From positions 1-32,507 of the forward strand of contig CALMWE010000227.1 in the NCBI GenBank assembly GCA_937873795.1: a DNA stretch of 32,507 bases, read 5' to 3'. The DNA is from an uncultured Caryophanales bacterium. GTDB lineage: Bacteria; Bacillota_I; Bacilli_A; RFN20; CAG-826. This document shows, in pieces, positions 12,572-23,340 of the stretch. The position numbers and the translations under genes were made by a program. Under the pieces are notes generated by a model. That model was not told where the DNA came from, ran no database searches, and was given only the letters and a program-made list of their open reading frames with translations. How positions within the stretch are numbered: the stretch's first letter is position 1; the number at the start of each line of letters is the position of its first letter.

Positions 12572-13063
12572 ATGAAAACGATGACTTTAAGGACCATTAC
12601 CGATAACGCCCTTGTGGCGGCAACCTATGTGGTCCTGACACTGTTAACTGCTAGCTTCGCCTATCTTGGCATCCAATTCCGGATTGCCGAGATACTCATT
12701 TTACTTTGCTTTTTCCGCAAAGATTTTATCTATGGATTATGCTTGGGAACATTAGTTGCCAACGCCTTAGGACCTTTAGGGTTTTATGACGTTCTTTTTG
12801 GAACTTTGGCAACGTTTCTCAGTGCGTTTTTGATCTCAAGAATGAAGAATCTAATCTTAGCCAGTTTATTCCCCGTGATCATCAACGGCTTGGTCGTTGG
12901 GGCTGAACTCTATTTTCTGCTCGGAGTTCCGTTTTGGATGAATGCCGGGCTTGTGGCGGTGGGTGAATTTGCCGTCGTCAGCCTCGTCGGCGTGGCCTTA
13001 TTTTCGCTGCTCAGAAGAAACCGTAAATTCCTCGAAGCCATCCGTGCGGAACAAAATTTCTAA
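12572..13063 (+). CDS. queT: QueT-family queuosine precursor transporter (ECF S-component)
   Basis: QFRIAEILILLCFF...YGLCLGTLVANALGPLGFYDVLFGTLATFLSAF is the QueT signature; start set at ATG 12572 after AAGGAG rather than the tracked 12521. Confidence 0.9.
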   Translation: MKTMTLRTITDNALVAATYVVLTLLTASFAYLGIQFRIAEILILLCFFRKDFIYGLCLGTLVANALGPLGFYDVLFGTLATFLSAFLISRMKNLILASLFPVIINGLVVGAELYFLLGVPFWMNAGLVAVGEFAVVSLVGVALFSLLRRNRKFLEAIRAEQNF

Positions 13064-13076
13064 GATATTCATCTTA

Positions 13077-13085
13077 TGCTATAAT
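13077..13085 (+). promoter_or_regulatory. Candidate extended -10 promoter element for tgt
   Basis: TGCTATAAT; no convincing -35. Confidence 0.4.
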
Positions 13086-13099
13086 GACAACTACATTGA

Positions 13100-14232
<1,133 letters not shown>

Positions 14233-14233
<1 letters not shown>

Positions 14234-15264
14234 TGGATATTAACTTATTTGATTTTGATTTACCTGAAAAACTCATTGCCCAAACCCCGGAAAAGGTCCG
14301 CGACCATTCTCGGCTTTTGGTCGTGAATAAAGCGACACAGACCACCGAAGATAAACATTTTTACGATATCTTGGATTATCTTGTTCCAGGGGATGTTTTG
14401 GTCCGTAACGACACCAAAGTCATTCCGGCACGCCTTTTAGGCGTGAAAGAAGATACACACGCTCATGTCGAAGTGCTCCTTTTACGGCAACTTCACGGCG
14501 ATGTTTGGGAGTGCCTCGTGGGCAACGCCAAAACCGTCAAACCCGGCGTTCGCGTTGATTTCGGTGAAGGCAAATTGATTGCCGAATGCATCGAAGTTTT
14601 CGATGAAGGCATCCGCCACATGAAGATGATTTACGAAGGTATTTTCCTCGAAGTGTTGGAAACCCTCGGCAAAATTCCCTTGCCTCCGTATATCAAGACC
14701 CAAGTCAGTGACAATTCCCGTTACCAAACGGTGTACGCCAAAGTCGAAGGCAGTGCTGCCGCCCCGACCGCAGGCTTCCATTTTACGCCCGAGCTTTTTG
14801 AAAAAATCAAAGCCAAAGGTGTGACGGTAGTGGACGTTACTTTACACATCGGTTTGGGTACGTTCCGACCGGTCAAAGTCACCGATACCACTCAGCATCA
14901 TATGCATAGTGAATTCTATATTGTCTCGCAACAAACCGCGGACATTTTAAACCTCGCCAAAAAAGAAGGTCGCCGCATTATTTCGGTGGGCACGACCTCG
15001 ACCAGAACCCTTGAAGCGGTGTATCAAAAATACGGCCAATTCAAAGCCTGCAGCGGGGATACCGATATCTTTATTTCTCCGGGCTACAAATTTTTAGCGA
15101 TCGATGCCTTGATCACCAATTTCCATTTGCCGAAATCCACGTTATTGATGTTAGTCAGCGCCTTTGCCGGCCGCGAATTCATGTTACGGGTTTATCAAGA
15201 AGCCGTATCCAAACAATACCGCTTTTTCAGCTTTGGGGATGCGATGTTCATCTATGGCAAATAA
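14233..15264 (+). CDS. queA: S-adenosylmethionine:tRNA ribosyltransferase-isomerase
   Basis: [64 protein letters not shown]. Confidence 0.98.
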
Positions 15265-15916
15265 AATCAATTATTACGAACAATCTCTGAAAGAATTTGA
15301 AAGTTTGGGCAACCAACGCCCCAAGATTTTGGTTCATGCCTGCTGTGGACCTTGTGCGACGTTTCCGTTGATCTTTTTATCGCAACATTTTGAGGTCACG
15401 ATTCTTTTCAATAACTCCAATATCTATCCTAAAGCCGAACACGACCGCCGTTACGAAGAACTGCTCCGCTTGGTCAAAGAACTCAACGGAGAAGAACATC
15501 TTGATATTCATGTTCTGGCTAAGCCTTACGATAACGAAACCTACAACCAAGATTTGGAACCTTTCGCCGATGAACCCGAAGGCCTACATCGGTGTCGAAT
15601 CTGTTATGCTAAAAGAATGAACGAAGCCTACCAGTTCGCGTCCGAGAATGGCTTTCCGTGGTTTACCACGGTGATGACCATCAGCCGTCAAAAAGACTCG
15701 CAAATCCTCAATCAAATCGGTGCGGCTTTGCAACACCGTTATCCCAACACCCGTTACTTCTTCAGCGATTTCAAAAAAAATAAAGGCATCGACATTGCCC
15801 GCGAGATGCGTCTGGAACACCATTTGTATCAACAGCTTTATTGCGGTTGCAAATACACCTACGCCAAAGGCGAAGAGAAAAAACGCGCTTTGGAGAAAGA
15901 TGACTATGAGGGATAA
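15254..15916 (+). CDS. queH: Epoxyqueuosine reductase QueH (DUF208)
   Basis: [59 protein letters not shown]; start at ATG 15254 ([10 protein letters not shown]), overlapping queA by 11 nt. Confidence 0.93.
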   Translation: MANKINYYEQSLKEFESLGNQRPKILVHACCGPCATFPLIFLSQHFEVTILFNNSNIYPKAEHDRRYEELLRLVKELNGEEHLDIHVLAKPYDNETYNQDLEPFADEPEGLHRCRICYAKRMNEAYQFASENGFPWFTTVMTISRQKDSQILNQIGAALQHRYPNTRYFFSDFKKNKGIDIAREMRLEHHLYQQLYCGCKYTYAKGEEKKRALEKDDYEG

Positions 15917-15919
15917 ACT

Positions 15920-17314
15920 ATGAAAAAAACATTTTCCATCCTATTCCTTTTGTTGGTCGTCAGTGTCACCAGCGGTTGTCAACCGAAAGTCGCCCCATCC
16001 AACAGCGAAGTCACCGGTGAAAACCTGCTTCCTCGTCCTACGGACGTCGTCCATAATTTGCAGGAACTCTGCGACTTTGTCGACTATGGGGTTTTCAACC
16101 GCTTGGACTACGTCACGGTGACGCTCCAAGACTATGAAATCGAAGACCTCGAAACCGAACTTGCCAAAGTGTATTGGACCGCTCAACTCGTGGATATCAA
16201 TCCCGTCATCAGCGGCGAACTTTACGATGATCAATTAACCATCAATATCGTTTATCGCGCCAAACGGACTTTAATTTCCGCCAGTGATCATGACGCGTAT
16301 GTCCACGGACACGATGTAGCGTTTGTTCCTTATATTCCCCTACGCGACGAAACGTTTACCGACTTTGCCTACAAGGACTATGAAGTGGCAGTGGCGCTTT
16401 CGACGTCCGATCAACTTTGGTATTGCCTGGACCAAGGATATCGTCCGCTTCCTGAGCCGGGTTCCATAGCCGAAACGTATTTGGCACAAGCCGAAGACAT
16501 TCTTCGCGATATCGTCGATGATTCGATGAGCGATGAAGGCAAAGTCCGTGCCATTTACGACTGGATGTCCGCAAATATGACCTACGATTTTGACGCCGCC
16601 ACGCTCTCCACCAGCGATGAATTGGCCGCAATGTATGATGCCTATTATCTCGAAGGCGTCATGGATAATTACCGGGGTGTCTGCGATGCCTTTGCAAAGC
16701 TGTTTACGCTCTTGGTCAATATGGAAGGCATTCCTTGCAAACGCGTGCTCGGTCCGTCCTTAGCAGAATACAATTCTCCCATCATGGGCTCTGTCGGCCA
16801 TGCTTGGAATTTGGTTCAAATCGGAAGCACGTGGTATACCATCGATCCGACCGGTGCCAACGCGATTTTTTCCAGTCACGGCTTTGGCATTGCCAGCCAT
16901 TTTTACTACCTGACTTCCGAACAAAAGCACCTTGATAATTACGCGGGTGGCTACAAACGTTACGGCTATCCCGATATTAACCCAATCCAAGAATATAACT
17001 ACTACGGAAATACGCATTATGACCCCGCCCGGAATCCCACGAGCGCCAACGATTTAGTCATGTTCAACCTCGCCGAACTGACGGATTATCTCACCTATGC
17101 GCGGACGCTTCCGGATGAAGGGGATTATCATTACCTTAGCGCCGAAGTCAAACTCGGTTTCAGCCCCGGCTATGAGATCGATGACGAAATCGAAACGGCC
17201 ATCACCAACAGCGGTTGGGCTTCCACCTGGGAAGGTATCTACCGCTATTACGAAGATACAAACCGTTTGATCATGATTCTCCGGTGCAACGTCGAATTGC
17301 ATCAACAAGCTTAA
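15920..17314 (+). CDS. Transglutaminase-like lipoprotein
   Basis: Lipobox LLLVVSVTSGC; Cys in YRGVCDAFAKLFTLLVNMEGIPCKRV, His in GHAWNLVQIGSTWYTIDPT, Asp in TIDPTGAN. Confidence 0.88.
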   Translation: MKKTFSILFLLLVVSVTSGCQPKVAPSNSEVTGENLLPRPTDVVHNLQELCDFVDYGVFNRLDYVTVTLQDYEIEDLETELAKVYWTAQLVDINPVISGELYDDQLTINIVYRAKRTLISASDHDAYVHGHDVAFVPYIPLRDETFTDFAYKDYEVAVALSTSDQLWYCLDQGYRPLPEPGSIAETYLAQAEDILRDIVDDSMSDEGKVRAIYDWMSANMTYDFDAATLSTSDELAAMYDAYYLEGVMDNYRGVCDAFAKLFTLLVNMEGIPCKRVLGPSLAEYNSPIMGSVGHAWNLVQIGSTWYTIDPTGANAIFSSHGFGIASHFYYLTSEQKHLDNYAGGYKRYGYPDINPIQEYNYYGNTHYDPARNPTSANDLVMFNLAELTDYLTYARTLPDEGDYHYLSAEVKLGFSPGYEIDDEIETAITNSGWASTWEGIYRYYEDTNRLIMILRCNVELHQQA

Positions 17315-17315
17315 T

Positions 17316-17346
17316 AAAAGAGGTGCCCAAAAGGCATCTTTTTTTC
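17316..17346 (+). terminator. Rho-independent terminator after the transglutaminase lipoprotein
   Basis: AAAGAGGTGCC-CAAAA-GGCATCTTTTTTT with a G-T wobble. Confidence 0.7.
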
Positions 17347-17510
17347 ATTTTTTCAGACCTGTTTTCTCGGTTTTCCACGGTTTTTCGCTTTTTTCCGGTC
17401 TCCATTTTGAATCCAAAAACGCCGATCCGTTTTTGACCCCTTTTTGCCCTCGTTCGAGTGGTGCATTTACTAATATATATAATAAATCGTCTTTTTTAGG
17501 CTAATTTTCC

Positions 17511-17540
17511 TTGACGGGACAAGTGCCTTGGGGGTATTAT
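17511..17540 (+). promoter_or_regulatory. Promoter of the S10-spc-alpha cluster
   Basis: TTGACG (17511-17516), 18-nt spacer, TATTAT (17535-17540); A/T-rich upstream tract (TTTACTAATATATATAATAAAT). Confidence 0.7.
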
Positions 17541-17543
17541 TCT

Positions 17544-17674
17544 AATGCTGACGACCGGCATTGAAGTGCGAGGTTGCCGATACACCCACAGGCGTTGTCA
17601 TGAAGGGATATCGGGGAATTCGCTCGGAGCCGAGAACGTCACAAGCCTGATAAAAATCATAGGAGGAAAAATTC
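17544..17674 (+). promoter_or_regulatory. Structured 5' leader of rpsJ, candidate S10-operon ribosomal-protein leader
   Basis: Pairings: AATGCTG/CGGCATT (17544-17562), CAGGC.TTGT/ACAAGCCTG (17589-17598/17641-17649), CTCG-GAGC-CGAG (17623-17634); motif GTGCGAGGTTGCCGATACACCC. Confidence 0.5.
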
Positions 17675-17986
17675 ATGGCTAAGACCAAAAAGATCCGGGT
17701 TCGCTTACAAGCTTACGACCACAAGATTCTTGACTTAAGCGTCGAGAAGATCGTCGAAGCGGCGAAAAAGACGGGCGCCACCATCGTTGGCCCCATTCCG
17801 CTACCCACGGAAAAGCAAGTCTACACGATCCTGAGAGCAGTCCACAAATACAAGGATGCTCGCGAACAATTCGAAATCAGGACCCACAAACGATTAATCG
17901 ATATTTGCAATCCCACCAAGGAAACAGTCGACATCTTACGTCGCCTTGATCTCCCCAGCGGCGTCGATATCGACATCAAACTGTAG
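17675..17986 (+). CDS. rpsJ: 30S ribosomal protein S10
   Basis: [29 protein letters not shown]..., GPIPLPTEK. Confidence 0.99.
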   Translation: MAKTKKIRVRLQAYDHKILDLSVEKIVEAAKKTGATIVGPIPLPTEKQVYTILRAVHKYKDAREQFEIRTHKRLIDICNPTKETVDILRRLDLPSGVDIDIKL

Positions 17987-17997
17987 GAGGCAAGACA

Positions 17998-18687
17998 ATG
18001 AAATCCATATTCGGACGTAAAATGGGCATGACTCAAGTGTTCGGAACCGATGGCACCTGCTATCCGGTCACCGTCGTTGAAGTCCTCCCGAACGTCGTCA
18101 CACAAGTGAAGACGGTTGAAAAAGATGGTTACGAAGCCGTCCAAATCGGTTACGAAGAAAAGAAAGCCAACCGCGCCATCAAAGCGGAAAAAGGCATCTT
18201 TGAAAAAGCCAAGACCACCCCGAAGTACGAATTAGCCGAACTCAAGGGTGACGAAATGAAGAAATACGCCGTCGGCGATCTCATCACCGTCGACTTATTC
18301 CAAGTCGGAGACATGATCGATGTCACCGGCACCACCAAAGGTAAAGGTTATAGCGGCCCGATCAAACGTTGGCACTATAAGATTGGACCTAAGGCTCACG
18401 GTTCGGGCTATCACCGGCAAATCGGTTCGTTGGCTACCAACGGACGTACGAACAACCGCGTTCACCCGGGCAAGAAGATGGCCGGTCACCACGGCAATTA
18501 CCAACGCACGATCCTTAACCTCATCGTCGTCGGAGTTGATAAAGAGAAGAACGCCATGCTTGTCAAAGGCGCCATTCCTGGACCGACCAAGTCACTCGTG
18601 ACCATTCGTTCCGCAATCAAAGTCCAACACGGACAACCGCAAAAGATTAAACCGCTCGTCAATTACGCTGCGGCGCAATCGAAGTAG
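17998..18687 (+). CDS. rplC: 50S ribosomal protein L3
   Basis: IFGRKMGMTQVF, GHHGNYQRTILNLIVV. Confidence 0.99.
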   Translation: MKSIFGRKMGMTQVFGTDGTCYPVTVVEVLPNVVTQVKTVEKDGYEAVQIGYEEKKANRAIKAEKGIFEKAKTTPKYELAELKGDEMKKYAVGDLITVDLFQVGDMIDVTGTTKGKGYSGPIKRWHYKIGPKAHGSGYHRQIGSLATNGRTNNRVHPGKKMAGHHGNYQRTILNLIVVGVDKEKNAMLVKGAIPGPTKSLVTIRSAIKVQHGQPQKIKPLVNYAAAQSK

Positions 18688-18699
18688 GAGGAACCTTCA

Positions 18700-19347
18700 A
18701 TGGCAGAAGAAAAAATCAAGACCGTTAGCGTCAACGTTGTGAACCAACTTGGCGAAAAGATCTCGACCACGAGACTTCACGGTGAAGTATTCAACATCGA
18801 ACCGAACCAACAAGTGATGTTCGATGCCGTCCAAGTTTACCAAGCCAACTGCCGTCAAGCGACGGCGAAGACCAAAAAGAGAGACGAAGTTTCCGGCGGT
18901 GGCAAAAAGCCGTGGAGACAAAAAGGTACCGGGCGTGCCCGTGCCGGCTCGACCCGCTCCCCGTTATGGGTTGGCGGTGGTAAGGTCTTCGGTCCGACTG
19001 GAGTTCAAAACTTCAAGCTCGACCAAAACAAAGAAGCACATCGCCTTGCCCTTCGTAGCGCGCTTTCGCAAAAAGCCGCTGCCAAGCAAATCATCGTGCT
19101 CGACAAACTCGAAGTCAAAGAACCCAAAACCAAAGATGTCGTGGCGGTCTTAAAAGCCATCGGCGTCAGCGGCAAAACGTTGCTTGTCGTCAAGGATGCT
19201 TCCGAAGCGTTAGAGGCCAGTGCCCGCAACGTCGAAAAGCTCACGCTTGTCGCCGAGGACAATGTCAGCGTCTACGACCTGCTCAACCATGAGACCGTCG
19301 TGTTCACCAAAGACGCCGTTAAGAAGATTGAGGAGGCCCTCGAATAA
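18700..19347 (+). CDS. rplD: 50S ribosomal protein L4
   Basis: EVSGGGKKPWRQKGTGRARAGSTRSPLWVGGGKVFGP. Confidence 0.99.
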   Translation: MAEEKIKTVSVNVVNQLGEKISTTRLHGEVFNIEPNQQVMFDAVQVYQANCRQATAKTKKRDEVSGGGKKPWRQKGTGRARAGSTRSPLWVGGGKVFGPTGVQNFKLDQNKEAHRLALRSALSQKAAAKQIIVLDKLEVKEPKTKDVVAVLKAIGVSGKTLLVVKDASEALEASARNVEKLTLVAEDNVSVYDLLNHETVVFTKDAVKKIEEALE

Positions 19348-19769
19348 TGGCTACTGAAAAGAAAGTCGTTGCCAAGGAAGAAAAAGCCGTCGCCCCCAAA
19401 GCGAAGAAGGCCACTGCTCCCAAGGCTAAGAAAGCCGCTGTCAAAGAAGCCCCGAAAGCTGAAAAAGCCAAGAAGGGCAACATCCGTTATTTTGATTCCA
19501 TCATCCGTCCGATCATCACCGAAAAGACGATGGCGCTCATCCAAGAGCAAAATAAAGTCACCGTCGAAGTTGCCGAGACCTGCGACCGCGATGCCGTCAA
19601 GCTCGCGTTCGAATCCGTCTTCGGTGTCAAGGTCGCTCACGTCAATATCATTAACGTGCGTGCCAAAGACACTCGCCGTGGTGGCCGTTATCAAGGAAAA
19701 GTCCCTGGCTTCAAGAAAGCTATCGTGACGCTGGCGGAAGGCCAAGCCCTTGATTTATTCAAGGAATAA
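19347..19769 (+). CDS. rplW: 50S ribosomal protein L23 with A/K-rich N-terminal extension
   Basis: L23 core IIRPIITEKTMALIQEQNKVTVEVAETCDRDAVKLAFESVFGVKVAHVNIINV, after about 50 residues of low complexity. Confidence 0.97.
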   Translation: MATEKKVVAKEEKAVAPKAKKATAPKAKKAAVKEAPKAEKAKKGNIRYFDSIIRPIITEKTMALIQEQNKVTVEVAETCDRDAVKLAFESVFGVKVAHVNIINVRAKDTRRGGRYQGKVPGFKKAIVTLAEGQALDLFKE

Positions 19770-19802
19770 GCGAAAAGCTTATCCATTATAGGAGAACAAA
19801 AC

Positions 19803-20636
19803 ATGTCAATCAGAAGTTATAAACCGACGACTCCAAGCCGTCGCAATATGACCAACTCGACGTTTGAAGAAATCACCACGAGCACTCCTGAAAAAAGTTT
19901 GTTGGTCAGCCTGTCCAAATCCGGCGGCCGCAACAACCAAGGCGTGATCACCACCCGTCATATCGGTGGCGGACACAAACGTAAGTATCGGGTCATCGAT
20001 TTTAAGAGAAACAAGGATGGCATCGTCGGAACGATCGCCACGCTTGAATACGATCCCTGCCGCAACGCGTTCATCAGCTTAGTCAACTACGCCGATGGCG
20101 AAAAGCGCTACATCCTCGCTCCGAAAGATTTGAAAGTCGGTTCGAAGATTGTCTCCGGCGAAACCGTGGATATCCTCACCGGCAACGCCATGATCCTCAA
20201 CAACATTCCTGAAGGTACCTTGATTCACAACATCGAACTCACTCCGGGCAAAGGCGGTCAACTCTGCCGTGCTGCTGGCGCGAGCGCGCAAGTGCTTGGT
20301 AAAGAAGGAAAGTATGTCATCGTCCGCTTGATGAGCGGTGAAGTCCGTAAGATCCTCGGCACCTGCCGTGCGACCATCGGTATCGTCGGTAACGAAGAAT
20401 TCAACCTCATCAACCTCGGCAAAGCCGGTAAGAACCGTTGGTACGGCAAACGTCCGACCGTTCGTGGATCGGCCATGAACCCGAACGATCACCCGCACGG
20501 TGGTGGTGAAGGTAAGGCCCCGGTCGGCCGCGATGCTCCTCGGACTCCCTGGGGCAAACGCGCTCTCGGTGTTAAGACTCGTTCACGTAAGAAAGCCTCA
20601 GGCGCTCTCATCATGAGACGGCGCAATGGCAAATAG
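19803..20636 (+). CDS. rplB: 50S ribosomal protein L2
   Basis: [66 protein letters not shown]. Confidence 0.99.
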   Translation: MSIRSYKPTTPSRRNMTNSTFEEITTSTPEKSLLVSLSKSGGRNNQGVITTRHIGGGHKRKYRVIDFKRNKDGIVGTIATLEYDPCRNAFISLVNYADGEKRYILAPKDLKVGSKIVSGETVDILTGNAMILNNIPEGTLIHNIELTPGKGGQLCRAAGASAQVLGKEGKYVIVRLMSGEVRKILGTCRATIGIVGNEEFNLINLGKAGKNRWYGKRPTVRGSAMNPNDHPHGGGEGKAPVGRDAPRTPWGKRALGVKTRSRKKASGALIMRRRNGK

Positions 20637-20656
20637 GCTAAGGAGGGCATGAAACA

Positions 20657-20965
20657 ATGGCTCGTAGTTTAAAAAAGGGACCGTTCTGCGACGAACACTT
20701 GATGAAAAAAGTGGAAAAGCTGAACAAAGCCCACAAGAAAGAAATCATCAAGACGTGGTCACGTCGATCCACGATCTTCCCATCATTTGTCGAACATACC
20801 TTCGCTGTCTATAACGGACGCGAACACATCACCGTCTATGTCACCGAAGACATGGTCGGCCACAAGCTCGGCGAATTCTCCCCGACCCGCAAGTACACCG
20901 GACACACCGGTCACACGGCCGAGGACAAGGCAGCCACCGCGGAATCCGCGTCGGCCAGTAAATAA
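20657..20965 (+). CDS. rpsS: 30S ribosomal protein S19
   Basis: [54 protein letters not shown]. Confidence 0.99.
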   Translation: MARSLKKGPFCDEHLMKKVEKLNKAHKKEIIKTWSRRSTIFPSFVEHTFAVYNGREHITVYVTEDMVGHKLGEFSPTRKYTGHTGHTAEDKAATAESASASK

Positions 20966-20978
20966 GGAGTAACGGAAC

Positions 20979-21320
20979 ATGAAAGCAACGCAAGCTGTCG
21001 CCATCGCCCGTTCGATCCGCATTACCCCGCGCAAAGTCCGCTTGGTCATTGACCTCGTTCGCGGTAAAGACGTCAAGGTTGCCTTAGGCATCCTCGCCAA
21101 CGTCAATCGTGCGGCCTCGCCGGTCGTCATCAAACTCATTAAGAGTGCCGCGGCCAACGCCATCAACAACCACGAGATGGAAGAAGCCAAATTATACGTC
21201 GCCGAGATTTACGCCTGTGACGCCACCCGCATGAAACGTTTCCTGCCGCGCGCCAAAGGCTCTGCCTCGGGTTTGATTAAAAGAGCCTCGCACATCACGT
21301 GCGTGGTGAAAGAAAGATAA
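20979..21320 (+). CDS. rplV: 50S ribosomal protein L22
   Basis: ARSIRITPRKVRLVIDLVRGK, FLPRAKGSASGLIKRASHITCVV. Confidence 0.99.
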   Translation: MKATQAVAIARSIRITPRKVRLVIDLVRGKDVKVALGILANVNRAASPVVIKLIKSAAANAINNHEMEEAKLYVAEIYACDATRMKRFLPRAKGSASGLIKRASHITCVVKER

Positions 21321-21335
21321 GGAGGAAGCACAATT

Positions 21336-22025
21336 ATGGGTCATAAAGTTAATCCCGTGGGTTTCCGGATCGGCATCAATCGCGACTGGAACTCCAGATG
21401 GTACGCTAACAATCAAGAATACGCTTCTTTCTTACAAGAAGACCTCAAAATCCGTAAGTTCCTCAATGAAGCCCTCAAGGCTGCCTTGCTCTCGCACATT
21501 GAAATCGAACGGATCAAGACCGATAAAGGCCACGCCGTCACCATCCTCGTGTTCGTCGCCCGTCCGGGTGTCGTCATCGGACAAGACGGAGCCAACATCG
21601 AAAAGATCAAAAAGTCCTTGGCCAAAATCGTCAAGTCCGGGACCCTTCGCATCGACGTCGTCGAAGTGAAGAACCCGGATCTCGATGCGGTGCTTGTCGC
21701 TCAATCGATTGCTACGCAACTCGAAGAACGCGCCTCGTTCCGTACCGCGCAAAAGAAAGCGATCCAACGCGTTCGTAAAGCCGGCGCCAAAGGCTGCCGT
21801 ACGCTCGTCTCCGGCCGTTTAGCCGGTGCTGATATCGCCCGTAAGGAAGGCTATAAGGATGGAATCATTCCTCTTCATACCCTTCGTTCCGACATCGATT
21901 TCGGTTTGGCCGAAGCCCACACGACCTATGGTCGTTTAGGTGTCAAGGTCTGGATTTGCCGCGGTGAAATCCTGCCGGCGCGCAAAGTCGTCGCGTCCGC
22001 TCCAGTCGAGAATAAAGGAGAGTAG
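21336..22025 (+). CDS. rpsC: 30S ribosomal protein S3
   Basis: [26 protein letters not shown] domain [17 protein letters not shown]. Confidence 0.99.
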   Translation: MGHKVNPVGFRIGINRDWNSRWYANNQEYASFLQEDLKIRKFLNEALKAALLSHIEIERIKTDKGHAVTILVFVARPGVVIGQDGANIEKIKKSLAKIVKSGTLRIDVVEVKNPDLDAVLVAQSIATQLEERASFRTAQKKAIQRVRKAGAKGCRTLVSGRLAGADIARKEGYKDGIIPLHTLRSDIDFGLAEAHTTYGRLGVKVWICRGEILPARKVVASAPVENKGE

Positions 22026-22030
22026 TCGCC

Positions 22031-22450
22031 ATGTTACAACCAAAGAGAGTCAAATATCGTCGTCCTCACGGCATTAAATATGAGGGATTGTCCAAAGCCG
22101 GTACCGAAGTCAGCTTCGGCGAATATGGTCTTCAAGCCATTTCCGGTAACTGGATTACCAGCCGTCAAATCGAAGCGGCCCGTATTGTCTTGGCGCGTTA
22201 CACCAAACGTTCCGGACAAATCTGGACCCGCATTTATCCGCATTTAGCGAAAACCAAGAAACCCGCCGAAGTCCGGATGGGTTCCGGTAAAGGAAATCCG
22301 GAATCTTGGGTGGCCGTCGTCAAGACCGGCCGGGTGATGTTCGAAATCGGAGGCGTGCCTGAAGCCGATGCCAGAGAGGCATTACGCTTAGCAGCCTACA
22401 AACTTCCGATCAAATCGCGCGTCATCGCCAAGGAAGGAAAAGGTGAATAA
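22031..22450 (+). CDS. rplP: 50S ribosomal protein L16
   Basis: [44 protein letters not shown]. Confidence 0.99.
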   Translation: MLQPKRVKYRRPHGIKYEGLSKAGTEVSFGEYGLQAISGNWITSRQIEAARIVLARYTKRSGQIWTRIYPHLAKTKKPAEVRMGSGKGNPESWVAVVKTGRVMFEIGGVPEADAREALRLAAYKLPIKSRVIAKEGKGE

Positions 22451-22452
22451 CT

Positions 22453-22653
22453 ATGAAGTTAAGCGAAATCCGTGAAATGAACCTCACGCAACTCAACGAA
22501 AAAGTTTACGCCTTGAAAGAAGAACTCTTCAACCTTCGTCGTAAACAAGCCGTCGGCCAACTCGAAAAAGGCAAAGAAATCACGAGCATCCGCAAGGATA
22601 TCGCGCGCATCTACACCGTCATTCGCGAACGCGAACTCGGTGTGAGCAAATAG
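22453..22653 (+). CDS. rpmC: 50S ribosomal protein L29
   Basis: Size, position, [32 protein letters not shown]. Confidence 0.98.
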   Translation: MKLSEIREMNLTQLNEKVYALKEELFNLRRKQAVGQLEKGKEITSIRKDIARIYTVIRERELGVSK

Positions 22654-22667
22654 GGAGGATTAAAACC

Positions 22668-22952
22668 ATGGAAGAAAGAAACAACCGCCACATCTTTACG
22701 GGCGTCGTCGTCTCGGACAAGATGGCCAAAACCATCATCGTTTTAGTCGAAACCCACAAGAAACACACCAAATACGAAAAACGCGTTAAATACGGCAAGA
22801 AATACGTTGCCCACGATGAACTCGGAGTCGCCCACATGGGTGATACCGTCGAAATCATGGAAACCCGTCCGCTCAGCGCCACCAAACGGTATCGCTTAGT
22901 GAACGTCGTCAAGAAAGCCGTCTCTAGCGTCGAGCTTAAGGAGGGCGAATAA
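22668..22952 (+). CDS. rpsQ: 30S ribosomal protein S17
   Basis: [53 protein letters not shown]. Confidence 0.99.
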   Translation: MEERNNRHIFTGVVVSDKMAKTIIVLVETHKKHTKYEKRVKYGKKYVAHDELGVAHMGDTVEIMETRPLSATKRYRLVNVVKKAVSSVELKEGE

Positions 22953-22954
22953 TC

Positions 22955-23329
22955 ATGGTTCAAAACGAAACCAACCTGGTCGTCGCTGACAACTCCGGCG
23001 CCCGGTTCGTCCGCATCTTCCGTCTTTACGGCGGCAGCACGCGCAAAGTTTCCTCCGTCGGCGACATCGTCTTATGCGCCGTCAAGGATGCCATCCCGAA
23101 TGGCAAAGTCAAGAAGGGCGAAGTCGTCAAAGGCGTCATCGTCCGTACCAAAAAAGCAATTCACCGCGCCGATGGTTCAACCGTCGCGTTCGATGATAAT
23201 GCCATCGTCTTATTAAACGAAGATGGCACCCCGCGCGGAACCCGCGTCTTCGGACCGGTGGCCCGCGAACTCCGTGAAAAGGGCGAAGGATTCATGAAAA
23301 TCGTCTCGCTCGCCACGGAAGTCCTGTAG
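22955..23329 (+). CDS. rplN: 50S ribosomal protein L14
   Basis: [35 protein letters not shown]. Confidence 0.99.
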   Translation: MVQNETNLVVADNSGARFVRIFRLYGGSTRKVSSVGDIVLCAVKDAIPNGKVKKGEVVKGVIVRTKKAIHRADGSTVAFDDNAIVLLNEDGTPRGTRVFGPVARELREKGEGFMKIVSLATEVL

Positions 23330-23340
23330 GAGGTTACCCC

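Noticed and set aside
15164-15253. N-terminal extension of queH from 15164 ([10 protein letters not shown]...)
   Set aside because: Would overlap queA by about 100 nt and is not QueH-like; ATG 15254 gives a standard N-terminus.
19369-19728. Alternative-frame 119-aa ORF in rplW (MPRKKKPSPPKRRRPLL...)
   Set aside because: Out-of-frame reading of the A/K-rich repeat; the L23 frame is certain.
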